Shown here: positions 47,135 through 57,840 of the stretch, piece by piece
Position numbering within the stretch: the first letter of the stretch is position 1
How the letters are laid out: every line of letters begins with the position of its first letter
Assembly (NCBI RefSeq): GCF_039555335.1
Contig: NC_092630.1
Span: forward strand, 85,938,148-86,002,147
Reading direction: 5' to 3'
DNA length: 64,000 nucleotides
Source: Amphiura filiformis
Taxonomy: Eukaryota; Echinodermata; Ophiuroidea; Amphilepidida; Amphiuridae
The notes under the pieces: model-generated
What the model was told of the DNA's origin: nothing
The model's database searches: none
What the model saw: the letters and a program-made list of their open reading frames with translations, nothing else
Translations under genes and position numbers: made by a program

Positions 47135-47290
47135 GCTAGGCCATTTTATGTTAGGTGTAGGGTTAGGAATAATGTTAGGGTTTGCATGTATGATTAGGGT
47201 TTGTGATAGGGTTAGTGTTAGGCATAGGGTTAGGGATAGTCTTATGGTTTGGGTTAGGGTTGAATTTAGGGTTAGAGTTTATAACTAAGT
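47135..47290 (+). repeat. Degenerate telomere-like (GGGTTA) array
   Basis: Many GGGTTAGG and GGGTTAGTG words spaced irregularly, on a strand that would read TTAGGG. Bounded by TAGTCCAAAAA on the left (47110) and TTTTTGGACA on the right (47298), an inverted pair, so the array may be the filling of a mobile element rather than a true telomere relic. Confidence 0.7.
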
Positions 47291-47697
47291 TACTGGGTTT
47301 TTGGACAAATGACCCTAGAATTAAGCACAATATCAACATCATATTTCTTGACATGTAACATGTTGCTTTATTTCTCAATACAAGTCATGATAAAAAGCTA
47401 ATAAATTACATTAATAAAGCACACACAAATTGTGGTAAAAAGTTTTGAGTGTGTTATTTGACCTGTTAACATTTTGTCTTTATTCTTTGTACACCACACT
47501 TATCTATTATTTAATTTGAAGACATCCTGATTATATTGTAGAATATATTTGGCAATAAGGACCCATGTCCACAGGGAACTATGAATGATGTGCAGCTAGC
47601 TAGTGTTCATTGAAATTACTCAAAGGGCAGGGACACTAATAAGATAATTATTAATAAGTAGATAGGCTTTGTCAATGGGAATTCGTAACAAGTTATA

Positions 47698-47850
47698 TAA
47701 TTGGAAGACCGAATTGAAAAGACTAGTTGGCGTATGACGTTCTCTCAACCAGACTAAAAATGCCGTACTGCGCAGGTCAGCAACCAATCATGTCGCGCCT
47801 TTGCCCTGACGTCAGACACAAACTAGTCTTTTTAATTTGGTCTTCAATTA
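47698..47850. mobile_element. Foldback MITE (AATTGGAAGACC ends)
   Basis: The arms AATTGGAAGACCGAATTGAA, AAGACTAGTT and their complement pair over about 40 bp, then GACGT words face each other. The centre includes ACTGCGCAGGTCAGCAACCA. Confidence 0.8.
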
Positions 47851-47852
47851 TA

Positions 47853-47985
47853 GTATTTCTACAAGTATGCCATAGGACTGATGAAGTCAGAGACACATCT
47901 GAAAGCGTGACCACCCAGACAGGGACCGGCAGCATCGGTATTGTGATAACCATTGGCTTACTCTTAGAAATACTATACCTCACCT
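47853..47985 (+). repeat. Short element bounded by TAGTATTTCTA inverted ends
   Basis: TAGTATTTCTA at 47853 and TAGAAATACTA at the right end are exact inverted repeats. The body carries the hammerhead-like sequence listed next. Confidence 0.5.
47878..47912 (+). ncRNA. Hammerhead-ribozyme-like relic
   Basis: CTGATGA at 47878 and GAAA at 47901 match the two conserved core strings of the hammerhead ribozyme, and the text between (AGTCAGAGACACATCT) resembles the stem II of Penelope-type hammerheads, but its pairing is poor here. Probably a decayed copy; class inferred from motif only. Confidence 0.35.
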
Positions 47986-48299
47986 AGTTGATTACTGTAT
48001 TGATCTGTAACTTAATATTTTTAGACATAAAAATGATAAAATCAACCTCAAATTATTACATTGAGAATTGAACCAAAACCTCATTCATGAGTCAGAAAAT
48101 ATACATTCAAAACCTGAAATACCTTTGGCATTATTTTCGTCTGTTCACATTTGGCATTGAGATAGACATTTAAAATAACTTCTACATAATAAATGTCCTG
48201 ACAGCCATTTGAACTGTAACTTACCACCATGAATTGGTGGTAGACATGAACTAGTGACAACATCTCGATTCTTTCACAATAATTGCCTGACTGGTGTAC

Positions 48300-48727
48300 A
48301 CACACATTAAGGGGATGAATCGGTGTTCGCAGGCTGCAGTGCCCATCTCTCTTTCAAAGTGACTTGGGACAAGCTCTTCCAAATTATGTTCCTGCAGGGG
48401 GATCTCTACACCGCAGAAAGCCAAATCTCGGAAAACTAAACAATTACTACCAAGTTGCCATGACAGCATTGATTTATTCCGTGTAGTAGTAACTGGATAG
48501 TTGTCCAAGATTCTACTAGCTGCCTCTACACCTCCTCCACAAGTGTTACCTTCCCGGCATTGAATAAAGCCAGTACCATTTGTAAACCTGGGTGGGGAGA
48601 GGCAATAGGGTTGAAGAGTCTTGTCCAAGTGCACAATATGTTGATACCGCAGGGATGGGAACCCATGACCTCAAGCTACTTCGCGATTAAGAGTCAAAGT
48701 TTTGGACCGCTGCACCATTGTGCCACC
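48300..48727 (-). mobile_element. tRNA-derived SINE, minus strand
   Basis: On the - strand it starts GGGTGGCACAATGGTGCAGC (box A) and has GGTCATGGGTTCCCATCCC (box B), then CTTGGACAAGACTCTTCAAC and a body of about 350 bp. Box spacing is normal for a tRNA head. The 3' limit is uncertain. Confidence 0.68.
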
Positions 48728-48806
48728 CAAGGGGCAAATGAAGAAATATCCTGATTGGCTGTGCCACCCAAGAAGAGGCAAATGAAAGAGAATCCTGATT
48801 GGCTAA
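48719..48806 (+). repeat. Two tandem copies of a ~46-bp unit
   Basis: TGTGCCACCCAAG, GGCAAATGAA, TCCTGATTGGCT occurs twice in a row, overlapping the head of the SINE. Confidence 0.7.
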
Positions 48807-50982
48807 TATTGATTAGCAGAAATGCCAATATAGATAAGAAATCTCATCGATTCATACCGCAAAGTTGCATTGTGGGTACATCCTTTTATATTATACCATC
48901 ATCAGGCTGTACATAGCAATTAATTTTTTACATAACTTGTGCCACATATTTCACAAATATCTGAGGTTTGTGACTTGCCATCTGAATAATTCAGTTGAAA
49001 ACTTATCAACTATTCATTAATTCATTCATTTGTATGTTTAAATTGCTTGAATAAAGATGATGGAATAATAACATGATGATCTATAATCAATCAGTTGCAA
49101 ATAAGTGTTGTGTCTGTGATTATATCAGCTATAAATACAGAGACACAACATTAATTGCCAGCCCTGGATGTTGATGCTTCATGTAACAGAGACTTATAAC
49201 ATGTTTGTAAAAAAATAAAAATTCTTGCTATGACTTGTGTCCTACACACTTCAAGAAGCTGCAGATTTAGGTGCACATTTGTTAGACTATCGGATTCTTG
49301 TTAGTTGTCACAATACATGAATATTTCACTTCCACGTACTGATTCTATTTATAGCAACAATGAAAAGTGTAACAGAATTATCAAGTATAAATAACATATA
49401 TAACAAGTTTGTGTACACTGTATAGGTTGTGAAATATGTCCAAAATATTAGCATTTCAAAGAAAGAACTGTGTGCCTGTAATTGTCATTACTGTTGAGCT
49501 GCTTGCTTTCATACTCCACCTGGCTTTTATTTTTAAGAAATTTGTATGAAATGTCTCTGAGTCCATGGTAAGTCAGTTTCCTAATTGCTCAGAGTTCCAT
49601 GCCATATGTAGAGTGTATATGAGCGAGAATGCAGATGTGATAAACAATCACACTGATTGGCTGATCAACAATCAAGACGGTTGACCCACTGGTCATTAAG
49701 TGCGTACATGGGGCGGAGACTTGCCTCTTCTACACGCTGGATGATAACCATCACATAACTAGAACTCCCAGAACTCTGAACAATTAGGAAAACTTACTTT
49801 TACATTAACTTATCCTGATTACACAAAAGTGTATCTAGCATTTTGTTTTTCATGCACACACGCTAACAATATTGGTTAGCACCACACAGATGCAGACTTT
49901 GGCACTGCAGTTCATTTTATATGCCACAATCTTACTTCATACTTCCAGCTAAATGATGTGGTATCTGGTTTCCTGGAGACAGTAGCATCTGTATATGATA
50001 CACACACACAATCAAATGCAGTGCAGCTGTAGCACAAGATGCATGGATGCGGCGCAATATGGCACTGCCTTTGATCGAGTATGTATCACACATGGACACT
50101 TCTGTCTCAAGGAAGCCAAATAGACATCAATACATCATCACAATGTTGACCCTTCAATATAACTATGAGAATATGATGCAGTTCAACAACATCTGAGAGC
50201 ATTGATTCCAGCTATGCTATCGAATCCGTTAAGTGCGTTATTCTGAGGAACAGTCTGCTGGATGTTATGGAACAAAAAGCTGTCAGATTATCACCCAGAT
50301 CCTAGCCCATTTGGCACTCAGATGGCACACAGATGACTTGCACTTGGTCAACATGTCACCTAGTTATAAGAGATATTGCTATGGTGCTTTTCATCTTAAC
50401 CAGTAAACCATCTTGCACATCATTTTGAGACGTTTTTAACATTCATCATCATAATAATTAGCAACAAAATGCTATGACAGCGATAGAGCTATTGATATGC
50501 ACTGATTCTTAAACCAAGCATTCTTTTCCTTTTCAGGTTCTGTGTGTACACACTTAGGGTCCATACATCCTTTGTGTATACTGCCCTGTCATTTCATGCC
50601 TCTATCAAGAGTATAGATGCTATCCATGGTATGGATGCATCATGCAGTCTTGTTTTCCCGCCTTTAGGCGACAAGTTGTTCGTTATTTCAAGAAAAGTAT
50701 ATATACTGCCATTATTGCACAACAAATTGCAACTGGAAGATGTAATCGTGTCCCTATTATGGAAGCTGAAACAACAAATGGGAAGAAAAGAAACAAATAT
50801 TCAACATTAATAGTAACATTTGCAGTTTGCACATTTATAGATATTGATTTAGATATTGTAGGTCACGTTGTGTAAAATTCAAATGGATTTAATAAATGCT
50901 AACAATTTTCAGCTGGAATTTCAAAACTAGAAAAAATGTCTGGCTGAATTGACCATAAGGTACAACTGAAACTGTGATGGCA
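48807..50982. other. Spacer; one foldback and one doubtful exon-like patch
   Basis: Mostly AT-rich unique sequence. The foldback at 49568 is listed separately. Around 50537-50875 there is an AG acceptor-like site, an open frame and a nearby AATAAA, discussed as a weak observation. Confidence 0.45.
49568..49797. mobile_element. Foldback element (GTAAGT...CCTAATTG ends)
   Basis: GTAAGTCAGTTTCCTAATTG and CTCAGAGTTC at the left pair with GAACTCTGAACAATTAGGAA and AACTTAC at the right. The interior shares GTGATAAACAAT, CTGATTGGCTGATCAACA and GACTTGCC with the element at 38213-38534. Confidence 0.72.
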
Positions 50983-51032
50983 GTGAAATCTCCCACAGAG
51001 GGTGTGTGGATTATAATTATGTAATAGCTCAA
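50983..51032. mobile_element. Fragment of the 14866-family MITE
   Basis: AAATCTCCCACAGAGGGTGT and GTGGAT are recognisable; the rest is lost. Confidence 0.35.
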
Positions 51033-51551
51033 TCAAAGGGCACTTTTTTCTTATTAATAAATCTTATTGTACCATGTTTAAGTTATGATAAGATTGAAAT
51101 TGTGATGGATAATATACGTGGTACTCTGATATCCCCTGTTACAAAATACTTAAAGTGCCAAGCTCTCTCATAGAGAAAACCCATTTCCGCAGTAACCCTA
51201 GTTTTCAAATCACCTACCTTTGTAGAATACACCCATAAATCCTTTCTTTTCTGAGAGAAACCACTGCTTTAATCTAGGCACTCTCCTCATGTATGCACAG
51301 GTGCATATGACCAGAAGGCCAAATACTAGCAGCCCATCAAATGAGTAAGCTGTAAAATATCAACAACAAAAAATACAACATAAATCAGTCATTGCAGTTT
51401 TCACTGTACAATGTAGGTCAATGTTGTTAAATAAAATTAAATCTGATCTTAATTTTTTTTAAATGTCAGCAACCCTGACAAGTAGTACTATAGAAACATC
51501 CAACTTGATCAAGAAATCTAACTCCATTTTCATCCCTCTAAATGCCAGATC

Positions 51552-52450
51552 ATATCGTTATGAATTCGGCAGAGTGACGAATCGAGAATTTTGAGCAAAT
51601 TGAGTTTTTGCATGCTTATGATTATGTTTCAGGTTATCTTTCATTTCCACCAAAAATTAATGGTAAATCTTACTCACCGATGTAGTTATTGAAATTTTGA
51701 TTTGGACGAATCGCGCCTAAGTGCGATAAATGAATTCGCAGAGAGACGAATCGTATACTTAGCTGTACAAATCATGTTGATCTATAGTATTGTATAGCGG
51801 GAAACCCCGAATTTTCTATATTACATGTCCTATACTAATATTTTTGATACCAACGTATAGCTGAAGGTATCTTCTATCCAGTCACATACCAAAATAAGTA
51901 CAAACATTCCCCACATGATATTGCTGTTGTTTTATAATGTGAGTGCGCGCCCGTGAAATTGAAAAATCCCGGAAAATCATACGCAAAATATAGGCCAATA
52001 TTGTTATTTTTGCTTTAAAAGCCTCGAGTTTTTGCTAAATATTACAGGGATGACTATTTATAACTTATATAGCAAGTTTAGTCTACATAGCCTTAGGACA
52101 ACCAGTAATTTCTACACAAAAACCCCAAATCAAGAATGCGTGCTATGGTTTACACGTAGTTGAATGCGTATTCGACCTCTCTCTGCGCAGTGGTAGATAC
52201 ATTTTGGATACAGCATAAAGCCGAATAGCTGTTAAAATGCGTTTTGAGGGATATATCGATTATTTCAGAACATGCAAGTATTGCCAATAATTCGTGTACA
52301 TTCACTTCTATAATATACATTTCAAATGAGTGCTCACGAATGTTCTCAATTTTTAGAAGGACCAATGGAATGGTACCAAGATTTTCAAACGCCGTTTACT
52401 CAGAACAGCAATTTTGCGTATTCGGCACTCTGCCGTGTTCATAACGATAT
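51552..52450. mobile_element. ~0.9-kb element with GTTATGAA-CGGCAGAGTG ends
   Basis: ATATCGTTATGAATTCGGCA, GAGTGACGAAT at the left is matched inverted by ATTCGGCACTCTGCCGTGTT, CATAACGATAT at the right. A second inner pair exists (GCAGAGAGACGAAT near 51737; ATTCGACCTCTCTCTGCGC near 52170). No transposase recognised. Confidence 0.65.
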
Positions 52451-52469
52451 CAATCACCAGAAGTAGGAA

Positions 52470-53150
52470 TGCAATTCATGATGATTATAAATGGTACTGT
52501 TCTAGACCATGTTAGTTCCAGCAAATATCTTGGTCTAGATATTTCCTCATCTTTCACTTGGGATGATCACATTAACAGGGTTGTTAAAAAGTGTAATAAA
52601 AAACTAGTATGATAAAACACACTATTGGCTTCAATGCCCCTCATGTTTCCAGGACTTTGTACTCAGTCTATACTCATACCTCAAAGCACAACATCCAAAA
52701 TATTGAGGGGGTCCAGAGAAGGGCAACTAAAAACTTGAGTGCCACAAGATGGGATTTTTTTTCAACATATGGTGCCCATTTGGAACCAGCTCCCTAGTAT
52801 TATCAGATCTACAAATTCTGTTGCTTCTTTTAAGCAACAAGTTTTGCCAGTAACCAGTCTAAATTTGCACGCACCTGTGATCAGTATTCGAAATAAGTAC
52901 TTATCCTCTTGTCCAAAAATCACTGGGGACAACCATATTGAGCTATGTACTTATCCCCTGGACAATCACTATATTTTACCTCCAAAAGTATGACACATTA
53001 TGGGGACAACCAAAATGTATTGAGGACAAGCAGAATTTATGCTTTAGTTATCCTCGGGATAACCTCCAGATTTTCCTTATTTCGGACACTGCCTGTGATG
53101 CAACTTGTGTTTGTTTGCATTAGCCATTTGGATCTCATTTTATAAGCAAC
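52470..53150 (+). mobile_element. LINE remnant (C-terminal RT region), interrupted
   Basis: The + strand reads VSSSKYLGLDISSSFTWDDH, VVKKCNKKL, KHTIGFNAPHVSRTLYSVYT, QNIEGVQRRATK, WNQLPSIIRSTNSVASFKQQ, the order seen after the RT palm in CR1/Jockey-like LINEs. Several small deletions are evident, and a hAT MITE sits at 52882-53091. The upstream RT palm and endonuclease are absent. Confidence 0.75.
52882..53091. mobile_element. hAT-type MITE inserted in the LINE remnant, 8-bp duplication
   Basis: CCTGTGAT stands on both sides (52874-52881 and 53092-53099). Ends CAGTATTCGAAATAAG and complement of CTTATTTCGGACACTG. The interior repeats TATCCCCTGGACA-type and GGGGACAACCA words. 210 bp, no transposase. 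Confidence 0.93.
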
Positions 53151-54944
53151 AAGTTTTGGTTTATACTTCTAGGTTGAAGCAGTACATATATCTGCAACTA
53201 AGAAACAAACACCCAACGAGAATAAGCAAACTCAAAATTTTGCTTTAATTGGTCAAATGGTTTGGGAGAATTGTATGAAAATGCAATTGTCTGTACACAT
53301 TTTTCAGTGCCATAGGCAAAACAAAGAAAATAAAAGGAATGGACTCTGACCCTTCTTCAAATGTGATGCGATCAAGCAAAATCAGTCAGAACTCAGAAAT
53401 ATAAATGTTCAGTTTCTTAAAGGATAATAAAAAGCATTTGCAAAGCTGCATTTTGCAGAAAACCCAGAGTTTCAAAAACAACAGGAAACAAACGGAAATA
53501 TTGCCTTTGACTTTGTTTGGCTATATCTCAGATCAGTCATAGACCTTAAGCATCATATTTCGAGGCGCGGAAAGACACCAAGTTGGTGTTGTATGACCTT
53601 TGACATTCTTTTGTGGCGAGTGACATGGTCTTTCAATTTACGCCGAGTGTCCTTGACAGGAGTGACTATGCAGTGGTCATGAAAGAATTCAAAAGATAAC
53701 CTGAAACCTCTGCCCCAATAATCCCGAGCTATTGTCTGAAACTGCTCCTCGGAAGGTGTATCATAAGAACTCAGTCTTCAAATGATATAGTCACGTAACA
53801 ACCAAAAGATAAATTAGGTATGCCAGGTGAATTCAAATTTGCCATCAAACTGCATCATTTTATATATCAAATTAAAGCCCTTGAGTAAAGAAAGCCAACA
53901 CTGAAAACCTTTTTGTCATAGACATAGCACTTTCCGTAGCAAAGTTACATCTTGTCAAAGATTGACTTTCATCAAAAAGATTCTGCTGGCAAAATTCCCC
54001 AAAAGAGCATTACGGGGGTGTTTCTAGATCTTAGTCTCATGACGATAGCACCTTTTTTTAATGGAACTGCTATCAAAATCTCTCTGAAATTCCATGTGCG
54101 AGTCTCTCATCACCAAAAAAAATCATATATTTGGGCCAAGTGAAGTATAGACAACATATTTAGGAAGGTTTCCTTCTTAAAAAGCTTCTTTTAAATTTCA
54201 ATGTAAATTTGTATTGCCGGTTTAGGCCATTTTGACTAGACTCGCTGAGTCTCATGGACGCCTGCTCCTATGTCCATCAGACTCAGTATTTCCCATTTTG
54301 GATGTCAATCGTAAATACACTCTTAACGATTTGCGCCGTTTAAAAACTAAAAAAAAAATCTTTAAAATTTCATCAATGTATATAAAAGTGGTACCAACCG
54401 TATTGTGCTTGCTAATTTAAGACTCGGTTGAAACAAAATTAAGGATCGAAAGCATTTTAGTGTCCAAAAGGCAAAATTATCGTCAAAGTTCTGTCGAAAT
54501 CGGCACCCTTGCGAAGGGTTCAGAATTGAATCGGGACGAAAATATCCGATCTTTGCGATCAAAAACACAAAATTACAACTTTAAACATACTATTGGCAAA
54601 AGACATTATTACCAAACAATACAGAATAGAAAATTTGACATCATTTTCTCAAAATATTGAAAAATGTGCTCACTAGACATCGAAAAAGTACGCAATCCAA
54701 TTCCCGTTCAAACGCGTGGGAAACGGAAAGTGCGATAATCGTGACTAATTTTGACTGACTAGCAAATGTGTTAACTGAGGTTTCCCTGTCATACCTAGAT
54801 AAATTACTGACTAAATCATTGAAGACTGAGTGAGTTCCGCAGTCTAATCTCAGATAGATTCAGATCTATCATTGAATGAATACCATTGAGTTCTACAGTC
54901 TAAAAATGTGTCTTTTCATATGTATAATTATTGTTCATGTTATC
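53151..54944. other. Unassigned stretch
   Basis: No coding region, paired ends or known repeat identified. Confidence 0.5.
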
Positions 54945-55029
54945 TTTTTGACTTTGACTTTGAAGAATACTTCGCAACGCTTCCATACATGAAGTCAAGC
55001 GCGAAGCGATGTGAGGGCACGTTGGTTGC

Positions 55030-56004
55030 TTATGCTTGTTGTAATTGCTTTCTTCTTAGGTGATCTGTAACTTCGGTCTTGAATGTTGAGGTGATTGGTA
55101 TGTTAACTATATGTTCAGGCAGTACATTCCACTCTTGAATTGTTCTTGGGAAGTACGAGTCTCTGTAGCAGTTTTTCTTTGCTCTTGGTCTGAGATATGC
55201 TAGGCTGTTGTTATGACGAGTGGGGCGGACGACTGGTGTGAGAAGCGTTTGCGCGGTATGGCAACCTGGCCAGAGTTGACTTTGTGAAGCATAGTCAACC
55301 TTGTTGCCTGTCGACGCATTTGGAGAGAATCCCATTGTAGTGATTTCATCATCTCTGTGACGCTGCTTGTTCTGCCGTAATCTCTGCAAGCGAATCTTGC
55401 TGCTTTATGCGTTGGACAGCTTCCACCTTCTGTATGAGTTCTTTATTAGCGGGGTCCCAAACGCAACAGCTATACTCAAGGTGTGGGCGTACCAAAGCTT
55501 TATATGCTGTGGCTTTTAGAGTAGTTGTACAGGGGTGTAAGTTTCTACACACAACTCCAAGCACTCTCTTTGCTTTGGCTACAGCTTGGTTAACATGAAC
55601 ATCCCATTTTAGGTCTTTTGTAAGGTGTACACCCAGATAAGTATGAGTCTCAGTTTCTTGAAGTATGTTTTGACCAAGTTTGTATTGATGGTCTGGTTTT
55701 TGTCTAGAATGAGTTATTTTAAAAGTATAACATTTCTGCACGTTACACTGCATCTGCCATGTCTTTTGCCAGACATCCAGTTTATCCAGATCTTGCTGGA
55801 GGGTTTCAACATCAGAGTTGTCGTGGATGGGGCGGTACATTACACAGTCGTCCATGAATAAACGGACCTCCGACGAGATGTTATTCGGGAGGTCGTTTAT
55901 ATACGCTTAAGAACAATAACGGTCCGAGGACGGTGCCTTGGGGAACGCCTCGATCTAACTGGCACCCACTGCGAATGGTCGCCATCCACGACAACTCTCT
56001 GTTT
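55030..56004 (-). pseudogene. LINE reverse transcriptase C-part, frame-shifted
   Basis: Motif B (RGVPQGTVLGPLLFL) lies in one frame, the catalytic motif C as FMDDCVMYR with TYLGVHLTKDLKWDVHV and the thumb-like KALVRPHLEYSCCVWDP in a second, and the end (YLRPRAKKNCYRDSYFPRTI, EWNVLPEHIVN) in a third. The order is that of an intact CR1/L2 protein. Confidence 0.88.
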
Positions 56005-57525
56005 TCACCTTGTAAGGAAATTTGATACCCATGTATGAGTCCTTCCAACAACGCCATAATTTTCAAGTTTGTGTAACAACCTCCTGTGTGGGACAGTGTC
56101 AAACGCCTTGCTAAAGTCCATGATGACCATGTCAACAGGGATTTGGTCATCAAGGGCTCTAGCAAGGTCGTCGACTGTGAGAAGTAATTGGCTTTCACAA
56201 GAGTGGTGCTGGCGAAAGCCGTGTTGCTTACTGGTAAGAATATGATGCTTATTAAAGTGTTGTATGATGTTGCTGTGCAGGATATGTTCCAGTATCTTGC
56301 AACATATAGGAGTTAGTGACACAGGGCGGTAGTTAGAGGCAGTGGCTCTATCGCCCTTTTTGAATATGGGTGATATGTTGGCGGTTAGCCAATCAGCGGG
56401 CAGTGAGCCAGTAGACAGTGATTTTTGAAAGATATGGGTAAGCGCCTGTGTGAGTTCTTGAGCAAATGTTTTCAAAATTTTTGCAGCAACACCATCCGGG
56501 CCCGGTGCCTTGTTTTCATCAAGGTCACTGAGCAGCTTTTGAACGCCATCTTGGTGTATTTCAAAATCTGTCATTGGCGGGTACTTACGTTGGCTTGGTA
56601 AATCCACCATTGGCTCTTCATTCGTAAACACTGATTCAAATTGACTATTTAAAATCTCTGCCTTACCACCACTATCGGATATCAACTCACCGTTCTTTCT
56701 AAGGGCTTGAATACCAGTAGTGTCTTTACGCAGTTTCTTGACGAAACTCCAGAATTGTTTTTGTGACTCAATACAAGAGCTGCGCACCCATCTCCAGTAT
56801 GCGATCTTAGTTTCTTTTTGGATTTCTTTTCTAATTGCTCTAAATTTTTGTCTGTCAACTACACTGCCTGTTTTTTTAGCCCTGTTAAAGATCCTCTGTT
56901 TTCTCCTGAGTTTCCTTCTAATGTCTTGTGAAATCCAAGGAGTGAGGTTCTTTTTAGATGAAAATTTAAAGGGTATGTGATCATCCATAGCTTGGGAGAT
57001 ACCATTTTTGAACTCATTCCAATCATCTTCCACTGTGGATGATTCATTAGCAGTGATGTTTGTGCTAAGCTTAATAAGATCTTCTTTAAGCCCATTATTG
57101 TTTGCTTTATGATACTTATAAACTTTCCTTGGTTTGGTTTTAATCAGTTTTGGAGAGGTAAACATGTCGATCATAGGAATGGCATCATGATCACTAATGC
57201 CAGGGGTTGAGATAACCCTTTCAATCAGCGTGGGATTGGAGGTTAAAAACAGATCAAGCAGTCTGTCTTCTCTGGTGGGCTCAGTAACAACCTGAGTGAG
57301 ATTAAACTGGTCTGCTATCTCAAGGAGTTGTTTAGATATAGCGACCTCTCTACCTCCTGAAATGACAGAATTTGATGGCCAATCGATATCGCCCAGATTA
57401 AAGTCACCACCTAGGCAAATTGTCGCCCCATTTTTGGTGCTAATTCGGGCTAAAGAAGATCTTAGAGCCTCAAGATAATTTGGGTCATTGGTTTGGGGAA
57501 CTCTATAAAATGCTCCTATGAGCAT
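56005..57525 (-). pseudogene. LINE endonuclease C-part and reverse transcriptase
   Basis: 506 open codons. The endonuclease part has LIGAFYRVP, GGDFNLGDIDWP and the catalytic SDHDAIPM block. The RT part begins about residue 330: ENKAPGPDGVAAKIL, PIFKKGDRATASNYRPVSLT, KQHGFRQHHSCESQL and the motif A aspartate in VIMDFSKAFDTVPHRRLL. It ends at an in-frame TGA just after VSNFLTR, where relatives continue into the basic KQRVVVDG segment. Confidence 0.93.
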
Positions 57526-57555
57526 ATCTTTGCATCCGATGAGCTGGATGCTAAC

Positions 57556-57837
57556 TCAGACAATTTCGCACTCAGTGTCCAAGTCAATCTGGTGGGCTCC
57601 GATTAAATCATTCCTAAGAGCCACAAATACTCCACCTCTCTCATCGCTTGAGTCTCTATCTTTCCTGACGGCTGTGAAGTTTGGTGGAAAAACTTCATTG
57701 TTGCTAATGGTTTCATTAAGCCATGACTCAGAGCCAATTATTACGTGGGGTTTGTGCAGATCAATACAGGCGTGCAACGCCTCACGTTTAACCTTTATAC
57801 TTTGGCAGTTAACAACAAGGACTCTTAGCGAACCTAC
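57556..57837 (-). pseudogene. LINE endonuclease, N-terminal part
   Basis: Reads SLRVLVVNCQSIKVKREALH and then PHVIIGSESWLNETISNNEV and SDERGGVFVALRNDLIGAHQ, the first catalytic blocks of the apurinic/apyrimidinic-type endonuclease that nicks target DNA (N of VNCQSI, E of GSESWL). An in-frame TGA at 57553-57555 separates it from the rest. Confidence 0.85.
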
Positions 57838-57840
57838 CTT

